NCBI GenBank assembly: GCA_902794535.1
Contig: CADBHQ010000025.1
Location: forward strand, 1 to 59,409
Reading direction: 5' to 3'
DNA length: 59,409 nt
Origin: Fibrobacter succinogenes
GTDB taxonomy: Bacteria > Fibrobacterota > Fibrobacteria > Fibrobacterales > Fibrobacteraceae
The translations under genes and the position numbers were made by a program. This document shows positions 8,776 through 16,300 of the stretch, one piece after another (the first letter of the stretch is position 1; each line of letters starts with the position of its first letter). Under the pieces are notes generated by a model that worked only from the letters and a program-made list of their open reading frames with translations, made no database searches and was not told the origin of the DNA.

Positions 8776-8848
8776 GAGCTCCTTTCGAATAAGTTTGCTA
8801 GAAAGATAACTTTTTGTAACAAAAAAAGCAACAGAAAATGTTAAAAAA

Positions 8849-8882
8849 ATTAAAAAGACCCCGACTAAAAAGTCGAGGCCTT
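8849..8882 (-). terminator. Terminator of the 8884-9699 lipoprotein gene
   Basis: On the minus strand GGCCTCGACT-TTTT-AGTCGGGGTC followed by TTTTTAATTTTTTT. It begins within a few bases of the stop codon. Confidence 0.85.
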
Positions 8883-8883
8883 G

Positions 8884-9699
8884 TTAGTGAGGTATTATTT
8901 TGAAGAGAAAACTATTGTTGGCCCGGGGTTTCTGCAGGAATTTCGCGCCAGCGCCACTGGAATCTCTGGGGCCCCAATTGCCCATGCCGCCACCCGGCAT
9001 CGTAAAGCTAGAGTCACCCCAGTTGCCCATGCCACCCGGGAATCCACCGGTGCTGTCGCCACCGAACATACCACCGAAGTCGGGCATCTGCATTTCCCAC
9101 TGACCATCCTTACAGATATAGGTCATTTCCATGCTATAGGCGCCGCCCATTTCCATGGTTTCAGTCTTCGTAGCACCTTCTTCGTCGCACTTGTTGGCTG
9201 CAGCAGTCGCCGCAGAATCAACCGCCCACTGGCCGTTTTGGCATACCATGGTCACGCCGAATGTAGACTGAGTAGCGCCTTCTTCATCGCACTTCATCAT
9301 GTTCGCAAAACCCGTAGTATCAAATTCAAAGTTACCGAGTCCCGTGGTGTCAAACGGATTCGGGCCAGGGCCCACATCAGGAGGATTGTCTACCGGGGTT
9401 TCTTTATTGGGTTCTTCGGTTGCAGTTTCCTCGCTTGCAGAACTTGCTGCCGGAGGTTCTTCTGTCTTGCCATCAGAGCCTTCTTTTGCAGTATCTGTTG
9501 ATTCCTTTGTAGAACTCTCTACACTTGAAGAACTTGCTGGGGCTTCATCTCCACCGGCATTTGAATCACTAGAAAGAACAGTCTTGTCCTCATCACCAGC
9601 AGGCGCGGTCGCACTAGTCGAGGAAGAATCGTCGCCGCAGGCAACAAGAGCAAAAACTGAAGCAGCCACAAAGGCTAAGCCCATTTTTTTGAAATTCAT
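8884..9699 (-). CDS. Lipoprotein with acidic Ser/Thr linker and two Cys-Gln-Trp repeats
   Basis: 271 residues from the ATG at 9699, chosen because AAGGAGTG lies just upstream and the signal MNFKKMGLAFVAASVFALVAC then starts properly (lipobox Cys21). A long Ser/Thr/Glu/Pro linker follows (about residues 22-115). Then come two related modules, each with CDEEGAT and ending in CQNGQWAVDS or CKDGQWEMQM, and a Gly/Met/Trp-rich tail (GGFPGGMGNWG, GGGMGNWG). This layout is typical of surface lipoproteins in Fibrobacter. Function unknown. Confidence 0.75.
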   Translation of the reverse strand: MNFKKMGLAFVAASVFALVACGDDSSSTSATAPAGDEDKTVLSSDSNAGGDEAPASSSSVESSTKESTDTAKEGSDGKTEEPPAASSASEETATEEPNKETPVDNPPDVGPGPNPFDTTGLGNFEFDTTGFANMMKCDEEGATQSTFGVTMVCQNGQWAVDSAATAAANKCDEEGATKTETMEMGGAYSMEMTYICKDGQWEMQMPDFGGMFGGDSTGGFPGGMGNWGDSSFTMPGGGMGNWGPRDSSGAGAKFLQKPRANNSFLFKIIPH

Positions 9700-9864
9700 A
9701 TTATCACTCCTTGAAAAAGATATCTTCAATATAAGCATTTCTTACTCGTAAACACGTTATTTAAACAATTTTAAACAATATTTTAAGCGGGCCAAAAATA
9801 ATTTTTACACACTTATAAAAACGTTGCATTCTTCGCTTTTTCGCACAAAACAGCCCAATATTTC

Positions 9865-9872
9865 TAAATTTG
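9865..9872 (+). promoter_or_regulatory. TAnnTTTG promoter element of the nifU-like gene
   Basis: TAAATTTG ends 6 nt before the ATG at 9878 and no ribosome binding site fits between them, so the mRNA is probably leaderless. The same TTTGTGCNCATG arrangement occurs at fabF. Confidence 0.6.
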
Positions 9873-9877
9873 TGCCC

Positions 9878-10732
9878 ATGAGTGAAGAAAACCTGAGTCA
9901 AGCACCCTGTAACGAAATGTCCCAAAAATTGCAAGAAATTGCCAAGGCTCCCAAATACCGTGGCGCCATTTTCCAGATTGAAGCCGACGAAAAGGGACTT
10001 GCACTCGTAGACGTGAAAGAAGCTAGCCTGAAGGTCTACTTGATGATTGACCCGGAATGCGACAAGATTCTGGAAACGAGATTCTTTACCTACGGTGGCC
10101 CGATTTTCACCGCCCTTGCAGACACCTTCTGCAAGAAAATCCAGATGGCAACCATCGACGAAGCTTGCGCAATTACCGCCGAAAGCTTGGAACTCGAACT
10201 CCGCGACACGCCGGACGTGCCTGCCATTGCTGCAACCGCGCCCGAGATCAAGCAGATGAATACGCTGATCAAGCGCGTTTACGATGTGTACCCCGAAAAG
10301 AAGGCAACCGCCATTCTGGTGCGCGAAAAGATGGAACGCATCAAGTACCGCACGCAAACTGCCGAAGGCCGCGCCGAAGCGGACGCCGAATGGAACGCCC
10401 TCACCAAGGTTCAGAAGATTGAAAAAATCGAAGCCTGGCTGCACCAGTCCGTACGCGGCATGCTCCAAGGCGATGGCGGCGACGTTGAAATTTTGGACTT
10501 GACCGACGACAACCGCCTGAAAATCCGCTATCAGGGTGCATGCGCCGGTTGCGGTTCTGCCATGGGCGGAACGCTCTTCTATATCGAAGATGAACTGAAG
10601 AACAACGTGTACTACAACCTGATTGTAGAACCCGAAGACCCGCTCGACAACATCCAGCAAAACGAAATGTCCGATGCGGACCGAAATTTGGCCGGATTAG
10701 ACGATAACAATCCTCCCCCCAGCCTTTTCTAA
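9878..10732 (+). CDS. NifU-like Fe-S scaffold protein (degenerate IscU-like domain + NifU C-terminal domain)
   Basis: 284 residues. The first 130 resemble an IscU/NifU-N domain (SLKVYLMIDPECDKILETRF, then GGPIFTALADTF and MATIDEACAITAESLELEL), but the usual scaffold motif FGCGSAIA is replaced by YGGPIFTA, so a canonical cluster-ligand Cys is missing. Cys residues occur at nearby, non-standard places (PEC, TFC, EAC). The C-terminal domain (about 195-260) is a regular NifU domain with GDGGDVEILDL and CAGCGSAMGG. It likely takes part in Fe-S cluster assembly or transfer. The start at 9878 is set by the TAnnTTTG element. A 38-bp gap separates it from the AICAR transformylase gene. Confidence 0.8.
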   Translation: MSEENLSQAPCNEMSQKLQEIAKAPKYRGAIFQIEADEKGLALVDVKEASLKVYLMIDPECDKILETRFFTYGGPIFTALADTFCKKIQMATIDEACAITAESLELELRDTPDVPAIAATAPEIKQMNTLIKRVYDVYPEKKATAILVREKMERIKYRTQTAEGRAEADAEWNALTKVQKIEKIEAWLHQSVRGMLQGDGGDVEILDLTDDNRLKIRYQGACAGCGSAMGGTLFYIEDELKNNVYYNLIVEPEDPLDNIQQNEMSDADRNLAGLDDNNPPPSLF

Positions 10733-10770
10733 ATTTTATATTAAAGTTTGAAAACAACAAAGGAAACCTT

Positions 10771-11823
10771 ATGTCCGAAGAACTCGTTTTGAAATTCGTA
10801 GACCCGAAGCCGATGCGCTACGGTGAAAATTCCCACCAGTCCGCAGTATTCTACCGCGACCCGACCTGCACCGAAGCAAGCCTCGCTACCGCAAAGCAGC
10901 TCTGGGGTAAGGAACTTTCTTACAACAATATCGTAGACGCTGACGCCGCCCTCGAAATGGCCCGCGAATTTAGCGAAACCAATGCCGTCGTGATCGTGAA
11001 GCACATGAACCCGTGCGGACTTGCTACCGGCGAAAGCCTCCGTGAAGCCATGGAAGCCGCTTGGGCAGGTGACCCGGTGTCGGCGTTCGGTTCCGTAATT
11101 GCCGTGACCCGCAAAGTAGACCTCAAGACTGCTGAATTCTTGAAGGGCCGCTTTGTAGAAATCTTGCTCGCTCCGGCATTCGACGACGACGCTCTCGAAT
11201 TCCTGAAGAACAAGTCCAAGGACATTCGCCTCCTCGAAGTGGGCGAAATCAAGAAGGCAACCCACTGCAAGGTGTACAAGCACGTGATTGGCGGCATGCT
11301 CGTTCAGGACCGCGACGTGGACACCTACGAAAAGTTTGAATGCGTGACGAAGGCCCAGTTCCCGAAGAACAAGGAAGACCTCGCCCGCTTTACTTGGCTC
11401 GTGACCAAGCACACTAAGTCCAACGCCATCGTGATGGGCTACGAATACAAGCCCGGCTACTTCCAGGTGATGGGTCTTGGCCCCGGCCAGCCGAACCGCA
11501 TTGACTCCAACCTCCGTCTTTGCCAGCCGCGCGTGCGTGACAACGTCGCCCGCATGGAAGAAGCCAAGGCATTCTTCGACGAAAACGGCAAGCTCATCAA
11601 CGAAGCCGGCCTCAAGGCCCTCGAAAAGAAGGTGTTCGGCGAAGTCGTGATGGGTTCCGACGCATTCTTCCCGTTCCCGGACAACGTCGAAGCCGCCCAC
11701 GATGCTGGCGTGCGCTACATTGTGCAGCCGGGTGGTTCCAAGAAGGACGACCTCTCTATCGAGAAGTGCGACGAATTCGGCATTGCCATGGTGTTCACCG
11801 GCATGAGGCACTTCCGCCACTAA
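10771..11823 (+). CDS. purH: Stand-alone AICAR transformylase (PurH C-terminal domain)
   Basis: 350 residues that cover only the formyltransferase half of PurH, transferring a formyl group from 10-formyl-THF to AICAR in purine synthesis. Motifs: MRYGENSHQSAVFY, NIVDADAALEMARE, VIVKHMNPCG, GLGPGQPNRIDS, SDAFFPFPD and the C-terminal TGMRHFRH. The N-terminal IMP cyclohydrolase domain is absent and the protein starts cleanly, with AAAGGA upstream, so it is not a truncation. IMP cyclohydrolase should be encoded elsewhere. purB, another late purine step, lies at 29.3 kb. Followed after 9 bp by a small hypothetical gene. Confidence 0.93.
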   Translation: MSEELVLKFVDPKPMRYGENSHQSAVFYRDPTCTEASLATAKQLWGKELSYNNIVDADAALEMAREFSETNAVVIVKHMNPCGLATGESLREAMEAAWAGDPVSAFGSVIAVTRKVDLKTAEFLKGRFVEILLAPAFDDDALEFLKNKSKDIRLLEVGEIKKATHCKVYKHVIGGMLVQDRDVDTYEKFECVTKAQFPKNKEDLARFTWLVTKHTKSNAIVMGYEYKPGYFQVMGLGPGQPNRIDSNLRLCQPRVRDNVARMEEAKAFFDENGKLINEAGLKALEKKVFGEVVMGSDAFFPFPDNVEAAHDAGVRYIVQPGGSKKDDLSIEKCDEFGIAMVFTGMRHFRH

Positions 11824-11832
11824 GGGTCGCCT

Positions 11833-12288
11833 ATGGTTCCAACCTCCCAAAAGGAAATCAATCAGCGGGAAAAGGACCTGTATTACACGGTCCTTTCCTT
11901 CCTGAAAAAGATTCGCAAGGCAGGCAAGACTACCGCGAAAGAGTGGGACGAATACCGTTCCGCTATCAAGAGTGTTGCCATGACCGCCGATATGGGGAAG
12001 GCCGCTGACCTGTGGACCATGGACAACTTGGACCAGTTCAGCCCCGACAAGAGCCAGCTCCCGCCGCTCAACGACATGGAATACGTGGCACGAGTGTCAC
12101 CGGAATTCTTGTCGCAGCTCATGGAAGCGCTCTATTACGGCATGCTGAACCCGACCCAGGCGAACATGATTTCCGACGAGATCCAGGACGCCGATCCGGA
12201 ATACGTGACTTCGGCCTCGCTCGAAGAACTGCTCGTAAAACTCTGGATCGGGAATGCTAAAAGCTACCGCAAGATGGTGACGAATTAG
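11833..12288 (+). CDS. Conserved-looking hypothetical helical protein
   Basis: 151 residues, predicted all-helical, no signal or membrane segment. It begins TSQKEINQREKDLYYTVLSF and ends SLEELLVKLWIGNAKSYRKM. It contains SPEFLSQLMEALYYGMLNPT, loosely like the C-terminal part of Smg/DUF494 proteins, but I cannot assign it. Located 9 bp after the AICAR transformylase gene and 28 bp before trmFO on the same strand, so it is probably co-transcribed. Confidence 0.75.
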   Translation: MVPTSQKEINQREKDLYYTVLSFLKKIRKAGKTTAKEWDEYRSAIKSVAMTADMGKAADLWTMDNLDQFSPDKSQLPPLNDMEYVARVSPEFLSQLMEALYYGMLNPTQANMISDEIQDADPEYVTSASLEELLVKLWIGNAKSYRKMVTN

Positions 12289-12316
12289 TTAGAAGAACTT
12301 AGAGCTTAGATCTTAG

Positions 12317-13648
12317 ATGACTCAAAAAGTTCGTGTAATTGGTGGCGGCCTTGCTGGCTGCGAAGCGGCTTTGCAACTTGCAAGTCGCGGTTTTAAGGTT
12401 GATTTGTACGAAATGCGCCCGGTAAGGCAGACTCCTGCCCACAAGGACGGCCATTTGGCACAATTAGTTTGTTCCAACAGCTTTAAGGCATTGGGCATTA
12501 CAAGTGCCCACGGCCTTTTAAAGCAAGAACTCACGATGCTCGGAAGCTTTTTGCTGGATTCGGCCCGCGAAGCGGCCGTACCCGCAGGCGACTCGCTCAC
12601 CGTTAACCGCGATATTTTCAGCGAATCGGTCGAAAAAAAGATTGCTGAATCGCCAAACATTACACTCCACCGCGAAGAAGTCACAAGCCTCGAAGGCGAC
12701 TGCCCGACTCTCGTAGCCGCAGGCCCCTTGGCTAGTGACGCGCTTGCCGACGACATTTTCAAGCGCCTCGGCAGCAACCGTCTGCACTTCTTTGACGCCA
12801 TCGCTCCGGTCGTCGAAACCGACAGTATCGACTTTGACCACGCCTTTTACCGCAACCGCTGGGAAAAGGGCGAAACGGCAGACTTTATCAACTGCCCGCT
12901 GGACAAGGAAACCTACACCGAATTTGTGCGCAAACTCTGCGAAGCCGAAAGCACCGAGCCGCGCCCGTTCGAAAAGAACGAGCTGTTCGAAGGTTGCTTG
13001 CCAGTAGAAGAAATGGCTCGCCGCGGTTTTGAAACGCTCCGTCACGGCCCCATGCGCCCGATTGGCCTTGGTCTTGGCAACAACGGAAAATTGTGGTACG
13101 CGGTCATCCAGCTCCGCGCCGAAAACAAGCAAAAGACTTTGTTCAATATGGTGGGTTTCCAGACACGCCTCAAATGGGGCACGCAAAAGGAAATCTTCAC
13201 CATGGTGCCGGCACTCCGCAACGCGAAATTCGCACGCCTCGGCTGCATGCACCGCAACACCTTCATTGAATCTCCCAAATTCCTGGACAAGACACTCCGC
13301 CTGCGCCCGGATCTTGAATGCGCCAAGGGCATTCCGCCTACATGGTTTGCGGGCCAGATTACGGGTTCCGAAGGCTACACCGAAGCGGTCGCCACCGGCT
13401 GGTATGCTGCCTGGAATATGGCACAGACGATCCTACACGGGCATGCCGACCCGCTGCCGGACGAAAGCTGCATCGGCTCGCTCATGAACCGCCTGGTGGA
13501 AGAAAACGAAGACTTCCAGCCGATGAATTTTAACTTCGGGCTGCTCCCCCACCACGAAGGTCTCAAGAAAAAGAACAAGAAAGAAATTCTTGCCGCCCGT
13601 GCCGAAGAAGCCGTCCGCAAGTGGATTGCGGATAGGAAGATAGTCTAG
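12317..13648 (+). CDS. trmFO: Methylenetetrahydrofolate-tRNA-(uracil-54)-methyltransferase
   Basis: 443 residues, normal length. FAD- and folate-dependent enzyme that makes ribothymidine at tRNA position 54. Seen: dinucleotide-binding GGGLAGCEAALQLASRG at the N-terminus, EMRPVRQTPAHKDGHLAQLV, CSNSFKALG, the central FVRKLCEAES and FEGCLPVEEMARRG, and LGCMHRNTFI, GQITGSEGYTEA near the end. The ATG lies inside a short run of CTTAGA repeats and has no clear ribosome binding site; translation may depend on the upstream genes. Folate use links it with the AICAR transformylase two genes upstream. Confidence 0.97.
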   Translation: MTQKVRVIGGGLAGCEAALQLASRGFKVDLYEMRPVRQTPAHKDGHLAQLVCSNSFKALGITSAHGLLKQELTMLGSFLLDSAREAAVPAGDSLTVNRDIFSESVEKKIAESPNITLHREEVTSLEGDCPTLVAAGPLASDALADDIFKRLGSNRLHFFDAIAPVVETDSIDFDHAFYRNRWEKGETADFINCPLDKETYTEFVRKLCEAESTEPRPFEKNELFEGCLPVEEMARRGFETLRHGPMRPIGLGLGNNGKLWYAVIQLRAENKQKTLFNMVGFQTRLKWGTQKEIFTMVPALRNAKFARLGCMHRNTFIESPKFLDKTLRLRPDLECAKGIPPTWFAGQITGSEGYTEAVATGWYAAWNMAQTILHGHADPLPDESCIGSLMNRLVEENEDFQPMNFNFGLLPHHEGLKKKNKKEILAARAEEAVRKWIADRKIV

Positions 13649-13746
13649 TCTTGGATACAGCGGACAAATCACAAAAAATTGTCTGATTTTCATTTTTCCT
13701 TCATATTCTCCCCTAAAAAGGTATATTCCTTAATAATGGAGGAAAT

Positions 13747-14703
13747 ATGAAATTCAAATACGGGATAGTTCTACCCTTCGCTTTAATTTGCATTATTGCT
13801 TGTTCCAGTGACGACGTAAGCAAAGCTTCAGACGACACACCGCCAGAACCATCCAGCAATTCGTTGACTAGTTCTTCTAGCATTCAACAATTGAGCTCTT
13901 CTAACGACTTACAGACTAGTTCCTCCAGCGAATCACTTGGGGATCAATCTTCCAGCAGCGAATTTCCGCCCCTTCCGGAGTTTTTTGAAGATTCATGCAC
14001 CGCATCTGGAGGAAAGTTCCTGTATGGAGCCTGCATTTGCCGGTCTGAACTCTGCGACATTGCCGAAGCCTGCAATCCCGAAACCGGGCGATGCGCCAAC
14101 TTTATTGAAGAGGAATGCCCTGTAGGCATGAACGAAAGATTGGCTGATTCGGCACACTTCTACCGATTCAATGTGTATGGCGGTTGCCAGATTATCGGGG
14201 CCTACGACGGAAGCGATTCTACGGAATCTTTTTACGGAGATTTCTATTTGCTGCGCAATCCGGGCGGGCTCACCATGACATACATAGACCAGCTAGCATC
14301 CATAGGCATATACAACCGCAAATATGCAGATAGACATGGCGATATAGATGCTGAATCCGTGCGCGCAGCGGTTCCTATCACCAAGGCAGAACTCAAGGCA
14401 AACGTGCCAGACTTCTTTAACGCATTCTATCCGGATACGGCCGGTCATCGAAGAACGATTGTAAGCGAATCAGACTTGAACGAGGACCACACTCTTGATT
14501 TGATAATGTACTGCGATGACAAGGTCTTTGGTTGTAAAAGCATGGCTTTGGAACTTGGTTGCAAGGAGGCCTATATAGACCGTTCCGAAGTCTTGGCAGT
14601 TTGCGATTTGGAGACGGCCCAGAAAATGCAAATGAGGGGAATTTACCTTGGGGTTAATAGGCCTGGCGATCCAGATATTTTGTTGCCTGATCTTTTAGAT
14701 TGA
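13747..14703 (+). CDS. Lipoprotein with poly-Ser linker, unknown function
   Basis: 318 residues. The signal ends in a lipobox (ALICIIAC, Cys19). Residues 20-75 are a Ser-rich linker with SSSS blocks, typical of Fibrobacter surface lipoproteins. The globular part has many Cys (CTASGGKFLYGACICRSELC, CNPETGRCANF, YCDDKVFGCKS), suggesting disulfides. AATGGAGGAAAT precedes the start. No enzymatic motif recognised. Confidence 0.8.
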   Translation: MKFKYGIVLPFALICIIACSSDDVSKASDDTPPEPSSNSLTSSSSIQQLSSSNDLQTSSSSESLGDQSSSSEFPPLPEFFEDSCTASGGKFLYGACICRSELCDIAEACNPETGRCANFIEEECPVGMNERLADSAHFYRFNVYGGCQIIGAYDGSDSTESFYGDFYLLRNPGGLTMTYIDQLASIGIYNRKYADRHGDIDAESVRAAVPITKAELKANVPDFFNAFYPDTAGHRRTIVSESDLNEDHTLDLIMYCDDKVFGCKSMALELGCKEAYIDRSEVLAVCDLETAQKMQMRGIYLGVNRPGDPDILLPDLLD

Positions 14704-14724
14704 GAGAGAGGCTTCGTCGCAATG

Positions 14725-14918
14725 TCGGGGTAGCCAGATTGCCAAAATACTCACTTTGTTTCGTATTTTGCCCTTCGGGCTTACTTGAACTTCGTTCAAG
14801 TTAAGGCCTAAAACCATCTGAGTTCGCTACGCTCTCGATGGTTTTAGTCGAACTGGTCAGTTCGATCTGGCGTTAGCTCGATACAAAAAGCGACCCCCTG
14901 AAGGGGTCGCGTTTTGTA
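14725..14918. repeat. Multi-hairpin element duplicating the tRNA-Pro 3' end (element P)
   Basis: TCGGGGTAGCCAGATT at 14725-14740 is an exact copy of the tRNA-Pro end at 14919-14934. Between the copies lie hairpins GCCC-TTC-GGGC, ACTTGAACTTCGTTCAAGT, and a 10-bp stem TAAAACCATC/GATGGTTTTA (14809-14818/14837-14846) followed by GTCGA, then an inverted near-copy of the tRNA T-arm (14856-14871). The last part (14880-14920) is a separate strong hairpin used as tRNA terminator. The same order of hairpins occurs at the tmRNA gene (48196-48346). Confidence 0.75.
14880..14918 (-). terminator. tRNA-Pro terminator
   Basis: GATACAAAA and TTTTGTATC enclose GCGACCCC/GGGGTCGC, forming a long hairpin directly behind the tRNA 3' end on the minus strand. 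Confidence 0.7.
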
Positions 14919-14992
14919 TCGGGGTAGCCAGATTCGAACTGACGACATTCTGCTCCCAAAGCAGACGCTCTACCAGGCTGAGCTACACCCCG
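14919..14992 (-). tRNA. tRNA-Pro(TGG)
   Basis: Read on the minus strand: acceptor CGGGGTG paired with TACCCCG (one G-T pair), D-arm GCTC...GAGC, anticodon stem TCTGC/GCAGA with loop TTTGGGA, hence anticodon TGG, T-arm with GTTCGAATC. Discriminator A; CCA is not encoded. Its promoter has TATATTTG 8 nt upstream (15000-15007). The 3' end is duplicated at 14725-14740. Confidence 0.97.
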
Positions 14993-14999
14993 AGTGCGA

Positions 15000-15007
15000 C
15001 AAATATA
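15000..15007 (-). promoter_or_regulatory. TATATTTG promoter element of tRNA-Pro
   Basis: Perfect TAnnTTTG match on the minus strand, its last base 8 nt before the first tRNA base. Because the tRNA 5' end fixes the expected transcription start, this is good evidence for the element's role. Confidence 0.7.
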
Positions 15008-15044
15008 ATAAAATAACATCCGTTTGAGGAGTATTTTTCAAAAG

Positions 15045-15076
15045 AAAAACCGATTCTAGAAATCTAGAATCGGTTT
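15045..15076 (-). terminator. tRNA-Lys terminator
   Basis: 13-bp perfect stem AACCGATTCTAGA / TCTAGAATCGGTT with an AA loop, followed on the minus strand by TTTTCTTTTG. Confidence 0.9.
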
Positions 15077-15078
15077 CC

Positions 15079-15151
15079 TGAGCTACGAAGGGCTCGAACC
15101 TTCGACCCACGCCTTAAAAGGGCGTTGCTCTACCAACTGAGCTAGTAGCCC
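15079..15151 (-). tRNA. tRNA-Lys(TTT)
   Basis: Minus strand: acceptor GGGCTAC with GTAGCTC, D-arm AGCTCAGTTGGTAGAGC, anticodon stem ACGCC/GGCGT with loop CTTTTAA (anticodon TTT), T-loop GTTCGAGCC, discriminator A, CCA not encoded. TATATTTG lies at 15161-15168, with TTTACA 17 bp further upstream. Confidence 0.97.
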
Positions 15152-15160
15152 GAACGCACC

Positions 15161-15168
15161 CAAATATA
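15161..15168 (-). promoter_or_regulatory. TATATTTG promoter element of tRNA-Lys
   Basis: TTTACA-N17-TATATTTG on the minus strand, the element ending 10 nt before the tRNA. It combines a sigma-70-like -35 with the extended TAnnTTTG box. Confidence 0.7.
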
Positions 15169-15277
15169 TTAAACGTTTCGCCTTTTGTAAAGGCAAATCT
15201 TGCATTTATTCGTAAAAATTAACGCTTTTTTGCCAAAAATTACACCCGCGCGGCCGCAATATTTGTAAATTTCAACC

Positions 15278-16288
15278 ATGACTTTCAAGCACTTTTTGAT
15301 TACGGCTTTTTCGCTGCTCACAATCCCTGTAGCAAGCCATGCCTACTTCACTCAAGGCGATGCCGGACAAGAAGTGTTTTCGTTCATCAACACGTTTGAT
15401 AGCCCGCGTAATGCGGCTCTCGAAAAGTCTGCCGGCGCAGTCATTTCGACCGATCCGACGATTACGCAGTTGAACCCAGCCGCAGTCATTTTGCCCGAAG
15501 GCAAGAACCACATTGCAGCTGTTCACTGGCAAACGGGCGATATGGCCGACAACCAGGGAAGCATTTACTACACTGGACACTATGACAAATACATATTCCA
15601 GGTTTCGTATAACTGGCTTTCGTATGGTGATATCGACGGCTACGACGAATATGGCGAAGCAACGGGCAAGACTTACGAACCATTCAGCCAGTTGGCTACG
15701 GCAACGATCGCTTTCCCCATGAAGCATTTCCGCTTCGGCGCAACGCTTAAATTTGCAGCCGACAAACTGACTGACGAAGCAGGTGACCGCACCGCTCTTG
15801 GTGCCGCATTCGACTGGGGTATCGCTTGGCAGTCCGAAAGCAAGCGTTACGGTTTTTCTTTCATGGCACGTGATTTCGGTTGCCTGTTGCGCGACTACGT
15901 AGACGACGGCGAAGACGAATACTACCCGATGTCGCAGACGTTTGCGATTGCAGGCTTTTTCAAGCCTAAGGTTCTCCCCCGCCTTACGATTTTCGTAGAC
16001 AATGAGTTTCCGCGCTACCAAGAAGCGTTCTTGAGCTTGGGTGGCGAATACGCACTCGGCCAGCATTTCTTTGTCCGCGCCGGTTTCCAGCGCACGTGGC
16101 TCGACTTGACTCGCGATGCCAAGGAACTGTTTGCGTCTGAAGATCGCCCGGATGAAACGAACAACGCCCACATGTTGAGCGCTGGTCTTGGCTATGCCAT
16201 GGACTTGTTCGCCCTCGACTACAGTTTTTCGTACCTTGCTCAAGGAATGGGCCACGAACACAGACTTGGCGTTCGTGTGAATTTCTAA
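15278..16288 (+). CDS. PorV/PorQ family outer membrane beta-barrel protein
   Basis: 336 residues. Signal peptide MTFKHFLITAFSLLTIPVASHA, then the family start with FINTFDSPRNAALEKSAGAV and TQLNPAAVILPEG, followed by alternating amphipathic strands and a final LGVRVNF with C-terminal Phe, as in outer membrane barrels. PorV and PorQ belong to type IX secretion in the FCB group, where PorV carries cargo to the sortase PorU; which subtype this is cannot be told. TAAATTTC ends 5 nt before the ATG and no ribosome binding site is visible, so the transcript is probably leaderless. The GT2-like gene follows after 12 bp. Confidence 0.75.
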   Translation: MTFKHFLITAFSLLTIPVASHAYFTQGDAGQEVFSFINTFDSPRNAALEKSAGAVISTDPTITQLNPAAVILPEGKNHIAAVHWQTGDMADNQGSIYYTGHYDKYIFQVSYNWLSYGDIDGYDEYGEATGKTYEPFSQLATATIAFPMKHFRFGATLKFAADKLTDEAGDRTALGAAFDWGIAWQSESKRYGFSFMARDFGCLLRDYVDDGEDEYYPMSQTFAIAGFFKPKVLPRLTIFVDNEFPRYQEAFLSLGGEYALGQHFFVRAGFQRTWLDLTRDAKELFASEDRPDETNNAHMLSAGLGYAMDLFALDYSFSYLAQGMGHEHRLGVRVNF

Positions 16289-16300
16289 TTCAGGCGTGCG

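Noticed and set aside
14725..14740. Second tRNA-Pro gene
   Set aside because: Only the last 16 bases of the tRNA are present; no acceptor partner, D-arm or anticodon arm, so it is a duplicated end and not a gene.
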